Shown one piece after another: positions 45,276 through 56,052 of a stretch of DNA of 64,000 nucleotides. Numbering within the stretch: the first letter of the stretch is position 1; each line of letters begins with the position of its first letter. The stretch is from Volvariella volvacea V23 (lineage: Eukaryota > Basidiomycota > Agaricomycetes > Agaricales > Pluteaceae): contig KB722743.1 in assembly GCA_000349905.1 (NCBI GenBank), positions 474,252 to 538,251 on the forward strand, in the 5' to 3' direction. The notes below the pieces were generated by a model. The model was not told where the DNA came from and ran no database searches. It was given only the letters and a program-made list of their open reading frames with translations. A program made the position numbers and the translations under genes.

Positions 45276-46453
45276 ATGATTCTGGACGAAAAGTCGATGC
45301 TCTCTCCGCCACCACCGTACATACCCGCCCCCGGTCCGCCCCCTTTTCGGAATGGCCACCGACCACTCATGACGTTTACCGCCCTCCCGGCACATCTCCT
45401 GCTCGAGATCGTCTATGCGACCTTCCCCCAGACACCAGATGTGGATAGAGGAAAAGTAGAGCGCCAGCGGAAGACGTTGTTCTGGCTATCTACCAGCTTT
45501 CGTCTCGTCAATCATGCATGCTATATCGGTGGGCGCTCTCCTTCACTTGTTCACATTTCAACGATGCTGATATAGTACTAACAGCTTCAATGCATGTTCT
45601 ACGGTCAACCTATCTCCCCTCCTACAACGCCCAAATCCGTCCTCCCTACACCTCCGACCCCTTCCCATCCTCCAGCACCGAATCCGACCCCCAGCTCCCC
45701 ATAACGACCACCCTTCAGCGCGAAACGACCATCCTCGACCTCTTCATCGCCCTCAAAGTCCGCGAAGACGTCTGGGCCGACGACACCGAACTCCACCTCG
45801 AGCGCGAAGAAGGCTACAAAGACCTCTTCGACCTCAACCAGCCCCGCACGAGACTCGAAGACCTCGTCCGAATGTACGGCATGCGCGAGGGAGTCATTAC
45901 GCTATCATCCGCGAGCACGAGCACGAGCACGCCCGTCCCGTCGTCCTCCGCGCTAGCGTCATCAGGTGGGATAACTTCCAGTCCGCCTGGATCCACCACG
46001 AATTCACCTTCTTCCTCCCAAGCCAACCTAGCTCTCTCCCCCTCCCTCCGCAGAAACAACCAGTCCACGACCTCGCTTCAGCCCCCCTCGCCTCCAGCCA
46101 CATCCACGTCCACGCCCCCACGATCCTGGTTCTCCTCCCTCAGCTTCAACAAATCCTCCGCCCGCTCCAACGGCTCCTCAAAATCCACCACGCCCCCTCT
46201 GCCTGCAGCTGCTACCTCAAGCTCTTCCTCCTCCTCCCGAAGATCCAAGCCCCAGATCAAGCCGATCCCCTTCTCCCTCCTCTCCGTCTCCTTCTCGACC
46301 CGCAAAGTCGGCCTCGTGATGACCAGCGCGCGGTCGGGCCAGAAAAAGACGATCGTCGAAGTCAGCAGGAGCAAGGACGAGAAGCTGGAGGTGTCGGCGA
46401 AGAAGATCGCAAAGGAGCTAAAGGTCGTGTTGAGAGAGTCGGCGGGTGGTTAG
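45276..46453 (+). CDS. F-box-like protein with Ser-rich C-terminus
   Basis: Two exons, 45276-45528 and 45585-46453, giving 373 residues. The intron ends in the textbook branch point and acceptor TACTAACAG. The N-terminus is Pro-rich. A likely degenerate F-box follows (FTALPAHLLLEIVYATFPQT ... FRLVNHACYIASMHVLRST), then YLPSYNAQIRPPYTSDPFP and an acidic helical part (ILDLFIALKVREDVWADDTE). After a Ser/Thr/Pro-rich disordered stretch, a basic end resumes regular structure (SVSFSTRKVGLVMTSARSGQ). It differs from the expanded F-box families and looks like a single-copy gene. The F-box assignment is tentative, since the second half of the motif is weak. Confidence 0.7.
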
Positions 46454-46849
46454 AGGCTCGTGTCGTCGTGATGGTCAAGTAGGTTGATGGGCTGGAGTTG
46501 GGTGGTGCAGTATGGTGCAACCTCGTTCGATCGCCCTCCTTTTTCTTATCCTCGAGACTTTTTTTCGGGTACCTCTTTCTCTCGCAATGCTTTTCTCCAT
46601 TTGATCATCTTATCTCAACATTTCTGTATCTGACACAACTTTGCGCACTCGCATGCACCTCATGAGCAGACTCTGGAGTAACTTTTTTTTTCTTTTGTTT
46701 TGTTTCTTTATCCATTTTTGCTACTGTTCGTAACTGTATTCGTATATCATCGAGGAACTAATTCAGATCAGACGCAAAAGGTGTAAATATGAATATGTAT
46801 GTAGGTGTGCTTTTTGAGAGCAACATCATTATGTGCAAAGTCTTTCCGA
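46454..46849. other. 3' flank, no gene seen
   Basis: Probably the 3' UTR of the preceding gene, T-rich around 46555-46740. Confidence 0.4.
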
Positions 46850-47435
46850 ACTTGAGGTTTACGTTCGAATATATATACCGGTCGAGAGGCCTTGGTTAGA
46901 TTCATCGCGACATACCGGAAATTCATGATTTCTGGAGAAAAGTTGCAACCTATTCCATTTGCTGGACGCCAAAACTTCAAAAGGTGCTCTGGGTGAATCT
47001 CATACCTCAATCTACTGTCTGGTCTCAACTAGTTGAATCAGAGGTACGAGTACAGGCATCCAACCCCTCATATTACCCCGTTCGACGAGCCTCACCGACC
47101 TTGCCATCTCATTTCCTGTATACAGTACTTTGAATAATTCAGAGTTCCTCATGTTGCAAGGTGATCCTGTCTACGACGAGGTGGCGCATGTGCTCACCCT
47201 TCCCATGTTTACTGACACTTCACATTCAAATCCGGTCTGCTTACTTTCCCTTCAAGGATTCTCCTGGAGTAAATAGGCCCCTGCCACAGCTGGACTTTTT
47301 GGGAACATGCTTACATCCCGTTTCAACCATAGCCTGTTGGAAAAGACCTCAGTTGGTACATGTTAGGGGTATCGTCACGAACAAGATGTTATCATATTTC
47401 AATCACTGAAAGAAAGAGGGCATAACGTCACGATG
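46850..47435 (+). pseudogene. F-box gene relic, family A, C-terminal part
   Basis: Near 46980-47045 the plus strand reads VLWVNLIPQSTVWSQLVESE (compare VHWENVIPRSTPWSQLESAR at 51190). At 47165-47430 it reads YDEVAHVLTLPM, then MLTSRFNHSLLEKTSVG, and IFQSLKERGHNVT, matching the family A C-terminus. Several hundred bases between these blocks are deleted, and stops interrupt the rest. No F-box remains. Confidence 0.6.
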
Positions 47436-47611
47436 GGATGGGGAGCATACGAGCAGTAACACGAATTTCCGTGAGTTGCTTTTGGCGATACCATAATCCT
47501 TCATGTCGGACTCGCGTAATTTCATCGAGCATAAGTATTTTCATTCGACGTTATTAAGCGGGTGCAGGCATAAAAATTATAAAAACAGCTCATTGAATTT
47601 ATCCTACATTC

Positions 47612-49850
47612 TTATGACGCATCACGTTCAGGCATAGTCAATACCCCAACCTCCCCCTTATCATCCAACCTTAAAATGCGGTCTTTCGCCTCAGCCGCTA
47701 GCTCCTGTTCCAAAGAGGTGTCTTCCCCCGCTTTCCTCTTCTCCTCCACAAACCTCGCCATCTCTTCTGTGACATTCGACTCGTGTAGCACACTAGCTAC
47801 CCTCATCAGGTTAAAAATGTCTCCTCTCCCCGACCTAAAGAACGCCACAACGCTCAAGATATCCAACACCACAAAGAGCATGGTCGAAGCAATAACATGG
47901 GGCCGAGACGCCGCGAGCGCCAGAACAGGCGTGGATGTTATCCCGGGAACGAACGAGGTGCCAAGCGCGCCAGAAAGATACGCTTTCGACCCCGCCCGGA
48001 TGTATCGAGAATACATCTCCGTGATGTTGGATTCCGGCATAGGCGACCACGTCCAGTTGGAGTTGGACCGGTTCCACGCCCGCATCTGGTCCCAACCGAA
48101 AATGAGGCTGGCCTGCGCCAGCGACTGTCCCTGCCGCTCCATGACTGGACCCGCGCTGTCTGCGAATTTGCTGAAGAGCCCTGCGAATAAGAATTCCCCT
48201 TGGATCCTGTCCAGATTTCCCTGGCGTGTGTAGGGCTGGCGTCCGTCTGTTGTATCAGCAGGAGTAATTGTGAGACTTCCTCTGTCGTTCAGCACTTCTA
48301 CGGTCTCGACGGATAGGTTTGGCGAACAGACCAAAAAGGCCCATCGCAGGACGATCGTGGTGTTGGCCTGACGGAGTTCGAACATGGGTATATCCCGGAA
48401 TCCGGGATACCGCGACAGGTCGTCCGTCGCATTATTTAATTTGATCGTGAATGCCCATACGGAATGCCCGCCCTGTGCGATGTCGCCTGTGGTGCTGTTG
48501 AATATCCCGACTCTTATTGTGCGAACCGTCGAGTAATACCACATGCTGAACGGGTAGCCATCTTTGAGACGATGCAGCAATGAGCACAGGAGATAGCAGG
48601 TGGGTCAGCATCGGGTATATTGAGTTTAGGGCATATCTTACATCCGAGGTCGATGTATGATAGATATAAATTGATGTCCAAGTCTGGGATAGTGAGAGGT
48701 ATCATAGATTCGTCGGCAATGTCCTCTGCATCGTGTGCCTCTGTGCTTAGGTTGGTTGCGTACCACTTGCATGAAGGCCTTAAGATGAAGGCATCCGAGA
48801 GCCACCGTGCACTTGTGTCTGGAGCGAGATTGACAGGAAATGGGACGATATACTGTGGAGTTGAGTCTGAAGGAGAGGGAACAGGAGGTGCGAAGGAATA
48901 ATTGAAATTCAATGCCGTTTCTGCCCATGCAAGGGACGACGCCTCTGTGAGGGGGCGTTCCATCTTGTACGAGAGAGTGGAGAATACAAGAAATGGATCT
49001 CTGGTCGGTTGAATGCTGATGGAATCTGCACTGGGATTGGGTTAGTGTTCAAATAGCTTGAAATCACGGATTTGAATACACACGCTATTACAGATGAAAC
49101 AGGGATAGCTCCCACCTCGATTGCCATTAAATCCAAATCAAGGAGGGCTTCATGAACAGATACTATATGAAGTGTTACCGCATTAGTTATGCTCTAAGAG
49201 CACCAAATCGAAATACAGACACGCAGCCGGGGCTAAAGTTGACGCTCCCAACACAATGAAACTGGACACGAACGCGATGGAGAAATGAAGACTTGACTGC
49301 CGTTTGAGAATGGTCATAATCGTATCGATCATGCCTAGGGAAAATACTGATGACATGGAGTTTGCGGCTACAAAGCTAACGCCTCCCATCTCATGAGGTT
49401 TTTCGAGTTTGCGATAGCTCCCAGCGCGACGACGATTGTGTGGTCGTTTCAATACTCGAAAAAATTCTTCACTCTGTTAAACGGGTGATTGCTTGTTAAA
49501 CCAAACAAGCTCGCAAAAGCAGCACGGATTTGTGCACACACACCTGGATATCAACCAGTAAGCCCTTGATTGGCCACAGCCCCAACGCGACAATCATGAT
49601 ACTTATCGTTGTCACACCTGATTTCACTATGGCTATCACCACGCATTATTAGTGGTCAATGAGATTCTATGATACAGCTGAGCTCACCGATATTATCTAC
49701 GGATGTGTCGATAAGACCGTGATTCGGTAGTATTATAGTACGATATAACACAGTCCAACAGAATGCCAGATACGCAGATGAGACGATGGGAGGGATTAGG
49801 AGCATCAAGTAGTCAAAGACTGTCCTTGCTGGAGCTGCCATGGCGGGCAC
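47612..49850 (-). CDS. Multi-pass membrane protein, unknown function
   Basis: Six exons: 49688-49850, 49544-49632, 49221-49473, 49082-49162, 48642-49025 and 47612-48561, giving 639 residues. Hydrophobic segments: YLMLLIPPIVSSAYLAFCWT near the N-terminus, VTTISIMIVALGLWPIKGLL, a third around FSIAFVSSFIVLGASTLAPA, and a last one near the C-terminus (VIASTMLFVVLDILSVVAFF). Between the third and last helices lies a long region with several N-glycosylation sequons (NYS, NLS, NAT, NTT, NVT), so it is probably lumenal or extracellular. The C-terminal tail is charged and cytosolic in type. The third intron uses the uncommon donor GTCTGT, chosen because it alone keeps frame into AIEVGAIPVSSVIA. No characterised family is recognised. 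Confidence 0.75.
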
Positions 49851-50469
49851 CGAGTATGGTGGTCAGAGTGGTAGAGCGGGGCTCCAGGAAAGCTCTACGG
49901 CCCAGTCTCAAGCACATACTCGTAGGCACGGAGGACGATGCCGACTAAGCCCTAATTAGTTGCACATATCGAAATAGGCGAATCTCGATAACACCGGGGA
50001 GCTCGGGCGCGCGCGCTAGTGAGGCGTGATCACGTAGTATGCTGCACTGATCACCAATTTGGGAGATCAAGCAACTTGATCAAAATTCTAGACCTTTTGA
50101 GTTTGGGATGCAAGTCGTTCTCTGAGAGGTGAGTAGACCACTGGTGTGATCAACACGACGCCTCGACTCGCCTGGCGATTTGAGTGTTCTAGAAGGCGCT
50201 CTTGCTGTCACTCGTACGCCATTGCGGACCCACCCCTGGAGTTTTTTGGCGTTCACAAAGGGAACGACTTGAAATGGAAACAGACCGTGTTAGACCTTAC
50301 CATGAGCCTAGTTGGTCGTGAGAGCGCATGAAGATACCTTGTCACAGTCACACTCACCCTATAGAGTTTTCTCACTGCTGACCCGACTGCAGTTTCTAAG
50401 CTGGCCGTCAGCGCTAGTATCTAGTCTTCTGTATAGATTCCACTACAACCGGTAGTCAACACCTTAAGC
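49851..50469. other. Intergenic, no gene seen
   Basis: About 620 bp between divergent features, no supported element. Confidence 0.4.
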
Positions 50470-51978
50470 ATGTCACATAGAGGTGTGCAACTGGTTTAAA
50501 CTATCGAGTCGAGTTTGTACAATTGACTTGAACGATGAACTTGGTTCGCCGGAGCAACAGTTTTGGGGAAATATATTTCAGTTGGATAACCCACTGCTAC
50601 CAGCTGCTTATCGCCACTCAGCAGAATCAATCGATGGCGCTCCTTCACCAGCAATTACTACCAATATTTTCACAGTTCCTGAAGACGTGCTTGTAGAGAT
50701 ATTCCATCTCACGAGACCCGAATACAACGATCCTAGCCAATTCTATTCTTACTTCAGCTCTTGACTGTCACTCTCTCACGTATGTCGGACATGGCGCAAC
50801 ACCATTTCGCTCGATATGCCAACGGCCTGGCCCAAGATCCTACTACCCAAATCAACTGGTATTGTCCGACTGGCAGAGCTATCTTTAATTCGGACAGGAG
50901 ATACTTGTCCCCTCAATCTATCCATTACTCCAGGTTTTTAATATAGTCCACCGCTGAGCTCACAAGAAGTTGAATTAGTGATGGAAGTGTTCAATCTATT
51001 CATCTCATATGCCGATCGGCACACCAACCAAATCAAATTTCGATATATGTTCCCCCCAGACGAATTCTTTCTCTTCCAATCCCCCGAAACCTCGTGTTTG
51101 TACGAGGGATAATGCTACGGAAATGGAAGCAAGCCGCACAGGACCAAATCTGGGAGGCAATCAACAGCTCACCACGGCTCCGGAGGGTACACTGGGAAAA
51201 TGTCATACCCAGATCTACTCCTTGGTCTCAACTAGAAAGTGCCAGAATTGCGGTCGACTATATCCAACCCCTTAAAGACATGTTACCTCGTTTCACGAAT
51301 CTAACATCACTCAGCATGCGATGCGATGATTTTACTGAGTTTCATCCGCAAGACTTTACTACGAAACTTATAACCATTCCTGCCCTTCGAGTTCTCGATC
51401 TCGATGGATTTCATATAAATCCTGTACTTGACCGTATCGCGGCACCACGCCTTCAAGAGTTGGACATCTACAATAATTACGCACGCGAAGCATACCCTGA
51501 TCTCTTTCCATCTATTCACACCTTTCTTACTCAGTCAAACTGCCATCTTCGCACCCTCTCAATTCGCAATCCTGGAACCGACTATAATTCTCTCCTCACA
51601 TTCCTCCGTCAGTCCCTCACTACAAATACTCTGAGTATTTTGGAGGATTGTCACTTATACATGGGTCCTTGCATCGCCGACGAGGTGATACGGCTACTCA
51701 CCATCCCTATTCTTGACGAGCACATCTATGGTCTATCTTCACTCTCGCATAGGATCTGCCTTCCTTCCCTTTGGAATTTATCGTGGTCCACTTGGACACC
51801 CAACACTACCGGTCTTCTTGGAGCTATGCTCAAATCCCGATTTAACCATGGGTCATTACAAGAGGCTTCAGTGACTATACGGAAAGAATGTTGCCATGAG
51901 CAAGATATCCTAGTATTGGAGTCCTTGAAAGAACGTGGATACAATGTAAATTGGTACGTTAGCAGAACCTCTTACTAG
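50470..51978 (+). pseudogene. F-box gene, family A, broken at splice site and by stops
   Basis: It starts with the family A 13-nt first exon (ATGTCACATAGAG, 50470-50482) and donor GTGTGC. The acceptor that should precede the AGCAACAG sequence reads CCGG instead of an AG, so normal splicing would fail. The F-box follows (VPEDVLVEIFHLTRPEYNDP), with a stop at 50762-50764 where SHVCRTWRN continues in another frame. A further stop lies near 50945. From 51094 the frame is open for 294 codons to the end, closely parallel to the intact paralogue (DQIWEAINSSPRLRRVHWEN ... LLGAMLKSRFNHGSLQEASV ... LKERGYNVNWY). It is a recently disabled gene just upstream of its intact sister. Confidence 0.75.
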
Positions 51979-52451
51979 GGGTTCCTTACATTAAGATTGT
52001 ATGCTCCCCAAAATGCTCTGTCGAAGTACTTTAGAAAAAACGTATTATACTGTGACCTTGTTGAATGCCTCCATCATACTAATTCTCCGTATAGCTTTAT
52101 TCAAGTCCATCCATGGAGCAGCAAGTTTAAGTAGGCAAAGACGTCGTCAACTACTTGTGCAGTCGCATATAGATGCGAGTGAGTTGCCCTACCAGCTTGC
52201 GCGATAGTGAGACTCAGACCATTGTGGCGGATTCGACGCGATTGTTTGTCCGTGTTGACCAAGAGTGACCTCAATGCCCAAGCTCGGTGGCAGTCCGTAC
52301 AGTTCATTCCGATCGGTTCCCCGCGAATCTGCACTTAACTCATAAACTGTGCCGTAATTCCCCAACAGGCATTGGCGCTGGTCTCCATACTTTTCAACAT
52401 TCTTCTTGCGCAAGTGTACTGAGGCTTGAAGATAATGGGACTTTCTGAGGC
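51979..52451. other. Intergenic between the two family A copies
   Basis: About 470 bp, promoter flank of the intact gene; nothing distinctive seen. Confidence 0.4.
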
Positions 52452-53952
52452 ATGTCGCAACAAGGTGCGTGAGCTTGGAGCTACTCGCACTCGAAACTCA
52501 CCTATGACCAACGCAACCCCACCAGAGCAAGAGTTCTGGAGGAGGATACTGGGTGAAAACGCCCAAAGAATACAGTCGGTTGACTGCTGTTCATCGAACG
52601 ACACTTCGCCATCAGCCGTGACCACCCCCGCGTCCATCTTCACCCTCCCTGAAGAAATACTCGTGGAGATACTCCATTGCGCCAAGCATGACTACCAAGG
52701 TTCCGACCAAGTATATGAACACTTCACTTCCTTAATAAGGTTCTCTCATGTCTGTCGGGTATGGCGCAGCATCATTGCAACCAGTATGCCAACCGCTTGG
52801 TCAACAATTCTCGTAGTGCCAACAGAATCGATGGGAATCGTCCGGCTAGTAGAATTATCCTTAATTCGGACAGGAACAACATGTCTACTCAACATAGCGA
52901 TAGACCAGGGCTCTCAACCCGAACCTCCCACTCCACAACAGTTTGAAGCTACGATTGAAATCCTCAATCTGATCCTCTCCCATGCTGATCGATGGCACAC
53001 CGTTGATATCGCGTTATGGTCCAAATCCCCCCCTGAACGCATCATACGACCCCCAAATGCTCGAAACCTCTTTCACGTGCGCGGAATTGTGCTAAGAGGA
53101 TTGGAACCAACTTCACGGGATCAAATCTGGGACGCGGTGAACAGCTCGCCAGAGCTTCGCAAAACAAGCTGGATACTGTTCGTACCTGCGTCTGCTCCCT
53201 GGTCTCAATTAGAAAAGGTTGATATAACAATCGAAGATATCCCATCCCTTGAAGATGTGTTACCTCGCTTGATCAACCTCGCAGCACTCACCATCGGGTC
53301 CAGCGCCCCCAGAGGGGCAAGCGATCAGCAGGTCTTTTCAGGGAAACTCATTCCAATTCCTTTACTTCGCGTTCTCCACCTCACTGGGTCTTGTCTATAC
53401 CCCCTACTTGACCGCATCAAGGCACCGCTCCTTCAAGAGCTGCTGTTCCATCCCAGCTACAAATTAGGAAAGGACATCCATCTTCTTCCGTCTATCCACA
53501 CTCTCTTCACTCACTCGAAATGCCATCTCGTCAGTCTCGATGTTCGCCATGGAATGATCGATCGCCACTCCATCCTGGCATTCCTCCATCAGTCGCTCGC
53601 TGAAAATACTCTAAATGCTTTAGAGACATTCATATTGCACTGCGGTCCCAATATGTCCGATGAGGTGGCACAGCTACTTACTGTCCCTATCCCGGAAGAG
53701 AGTCGAGGTCAGAATTCATTTTCGCGAACGATCTGTCTACCTTCCCTTCGAACTTTATCCTGGTCTACCTGGATACCCAAAACCCCTGGTCTTCTTGGGG
53801 CTATGCTCGGATCCCGGTTTAACCATGGATCTTTAAAAAAGGCTTCAGTCGGAATACGACCAGCATATCACTATAAGGAAGATTCCTCGATATTCGAGTC
53901 ATTGAAGGAAAGGGGGTTAAACCTGAAGTATCTTAGTCGATCGCTTCAATGA
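52452..53952 (+). CDS. F-box protein, family A ('MSQ' type), intact copy
   Basis: Two exons: a 13-nt first exon (52452-52464, Met-Ser-Gln-Gln plus one base) and 52526-53952, joined by a 61-nt intron (donor GTGCGT, acceptor CCACCAG). The protein has 479 residues. It starts MSQQEQEFWRRIL, then carries the F-box (FTLPEEILVEILHCAKHDYQ ... FSHVCRVWRSIIATSMPTAW). The leucine-rich body includes LVELSLIRTGTTCLLNIAID, RDQIWDAVNSSPELRK, LPRLINLAALTIG and PLLRVLHLTGSC. The end is LLGAMLGSRFNHGSLKKASV and LKERGLNLKYLS. The microexon start was chosen over the longer open frame (from 52426) because all four family A copies that retain a 5' end share ATGTCR at the same place before a donor. Probable SCF substrate adaptor. 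Confidence 0.85.
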
Positions 53953-54127
53953 TATGAGCTGAGCTGAACAGCATGTTCATGTATTCAAAGTCCTAACTGC
54001 ATGCATGATTGGTCTCGCATATATATGCACCTAACGCCATAGCGGGGAGGAGGCAGAAATAATCTAAATTACACATTTCTAGAGTACAAGGTGTGAGTAT
54101 AATATATAAACGTAACAATCATCAAGC

Positions 54128-54726
54128 CTACGACCAGAAACCAGGCTTGTATTCCTCGTCCTCCTTCAATTCGCCATCTCTTCTTTTCCTCAGTACCTCC
54201 AGTATCCCCTTCACTCCGTCAACTTCACCTACACTTGCAATGCCTCCCGACCAATCAACAACAATAGGCCACCTAATCGCACTAGGCTTCTCTCGCCCAA
54301 GTTCAGCAACCTGCGACGGTGTATGTGTCCTATCCTCTTGGCCTGATGTCGTCGGATGTGCAGATAAGAATGCAGATGCGGGTGACTTGTTATACTTTGA
54401 AGGGAGGTAGGACATGATAGTGTTCATTTGATCCGAAGTTGGAGGTGACTCGACGACTTCGAGGTTGAATTCGAGGGGTGGATTTGTTGGTTTGTTGGGA
54501 GGGAAGGGACCAGAGGCGGCTGCGCGGAGTAGCTCTAGAGCTTTGACAGAAGGAGGGGACCTGGGGTTGTGGCTAAAGCAGATGAGACACCACAATGCGA
54601 GAGCGGGTCATTACTACGTACAATATCGAGAGTTCCGGCTGTGGGGTGAATCCAAGCTCAATAACAGCACAAAATGCGTCCACTGAGAGTACTTACTATC
54701 TTTCTTCGGAAGGAGGAGAATATCAT
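54128..54726 (-). CDS. FMP46-like fungal thioredoxin-fold protein (DUF1687)
   Basis: Three exons: 54697-54726, 54623-54639 (17 nt) and 54128-54572, giving 163 residues. It starts MIFSSFRRKI, and the tiny second exon supplies PELSIF before HNPRSPPSVKALELLRAA. Further family marks are FNLEVVESPPTSDQMNTIMS and RWPIVVDWSGGIASVGEVDG, then VKGILEVLRKRRDGEL. This matches the fungal DUF1687/Fmp46 family, small putative redox proteins with a thioredoxin-like fold, mitochondrial in yeast. The basic, hydroxylated N-terminus would fit a short mitochondrial presequence. There is no CxxC motif, so redox activity is not assured. It is divergent from the rhodanese gene, 151 bp between starts. Confidence 0.8.
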
Positions 54727-54877
54727 CGTGGTGGTAGGGAACTATGAGGTCAGCGTCCGGCGGCTACTCACGGGCCTTCGTTCTACAGGCTGCTGAACAA
54801 CACCGCCAAATACTCTCCTCATCTTTCGCCATCGCGCACCACATGGAGAAGCTTCAGAGCTCCACGAAACGCCCATC
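54727..54877. promoter_or_regulatory. Short divergent promoter, FMP46-like / rhodanese genes
   Basis: Only 151 bp separate the two start codons, so the promoters must overlap. Both products are predicted sulfur/redox-type proteins, which makes co-regulation plausible but unproven. Confidence 0.45.
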
Positions 54878-56052
54878 ATGTCCACCAGCAGACGTTCAGA
54901 CCCCAAATCCCCCGTACAGAAAGCAGGGGATGCTCAGGACCCCATACCAGATTACCGCACCCCTCCTCGACCCCGCACTCTCGACGAAGTTCGCGCCGAA
55001 GTAGCTCACAGCATCGCATCACGCCTTATCTGCAAACACACCACTATTGAAAGTGAGCCTGAAATGCTGGACGATCCACAGGAGGAGCAGTTCATCAACG
55101 AGAGGGTCGAATTCAAGATCGGCGTCACGTCTATCTCAACGAACACCCAAGATCCTGGATTCCTTCATAAAATCGCGGCTGAGGTTGATGATTATGCGCG
55201 TAACAAACGCGTCAACTTTAACTACCTTTTCATCGTTGCCAATACTGCCTTGTCCTCCCAATCTTTGCTTATATGCTCTTCATCCTACAAAGTCCTTCAA
55301 CGCGCCATCCTTCTGACGGGTCCAAAATTTATCGGAAGGATAGAAGAAGATCATTTCCAAGGAAGGACTTGGAGCGCACGCATCCAAGACCTCGGTATTA
55401 ACTCCTACGACGAACTAGCTCTCGAAGATGTCGCCAAAAAATCCGCCAGCAAAAGCATAACAGACTACACCAGCCCTCCACCAGGCTCACGCGGCATTGA
55501 CGAAATCCTCAGCGCCACCCGGGCTACTCTACAACGAGTGACTCCTCAACAAGCCTACGAGGAACTTCGGACTCATTTGAGCGGCGCTCCTACGTTTTTG
55601 GTTGATATACGGCCAGTGGCACAGAGACAGGTTGAAGGGATGATTCGCGGATCTCTTATCATCGAACGGAATGTGTTGGAATGGAGGTTTGATCCTCGGT
55701 CTGATGCTAGACTCGCTATTGCCGATCGGTATGATCTGCGAGTTATAGTATTCTGTCAAGAAGGCTATACATCATCGTAAGTGGTTTTACGCATTTGAAT
55801 AGGCTCTGCGTTAATCCGGACACATGGTATGGCATGGCATGTCATGGTGTTGGCAATCTCTCTTTTTAATGTTGCGACCTTTTCCGCAGTTTGGCCGCCC
55901 ATTCATTGCAGCAACTTGGCTTGTTGAACGCGACGGATATGATTGGTGGCTATCGGGCTTGGAAGGAGGCTGGACTCCCAGCAGAAGTGCCGCCCCCTCC
56001 TAGCCCAAGATCGACTACGGCCTCGTACTTCAGCGAACCGTCGGAGTATTGA
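54878..56052 (+). CDS. Rhodanese-domain protein with novel N-terminal half
   Basis: Two exons, 54878-55776 and 55890-56052, giving 353 residues. The C-terminal third is a rhodanese-like domain: FLVDIRPVAQRQVEGMIRGS, LIIERNVLEWRFDP, the active-site loop VIVFCQEGYTSSLAA with the candidate catalytic Cys, and LGLLNATDMIGGYRAWKEAG. The intron falls inside the active-site loop codons. Rhodaneses transfer sulfane sulfur or act as inactive phosphatase-like modules. The N-terminal 190 residues (LDEVRAEVAHSIASRLICKH ... FNYLFIVANTALSSQSLLIC) look globular but match nothing I recognise. The start is the first ATG of the long frame; no strong alternative exists. Confidence 0.8.
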
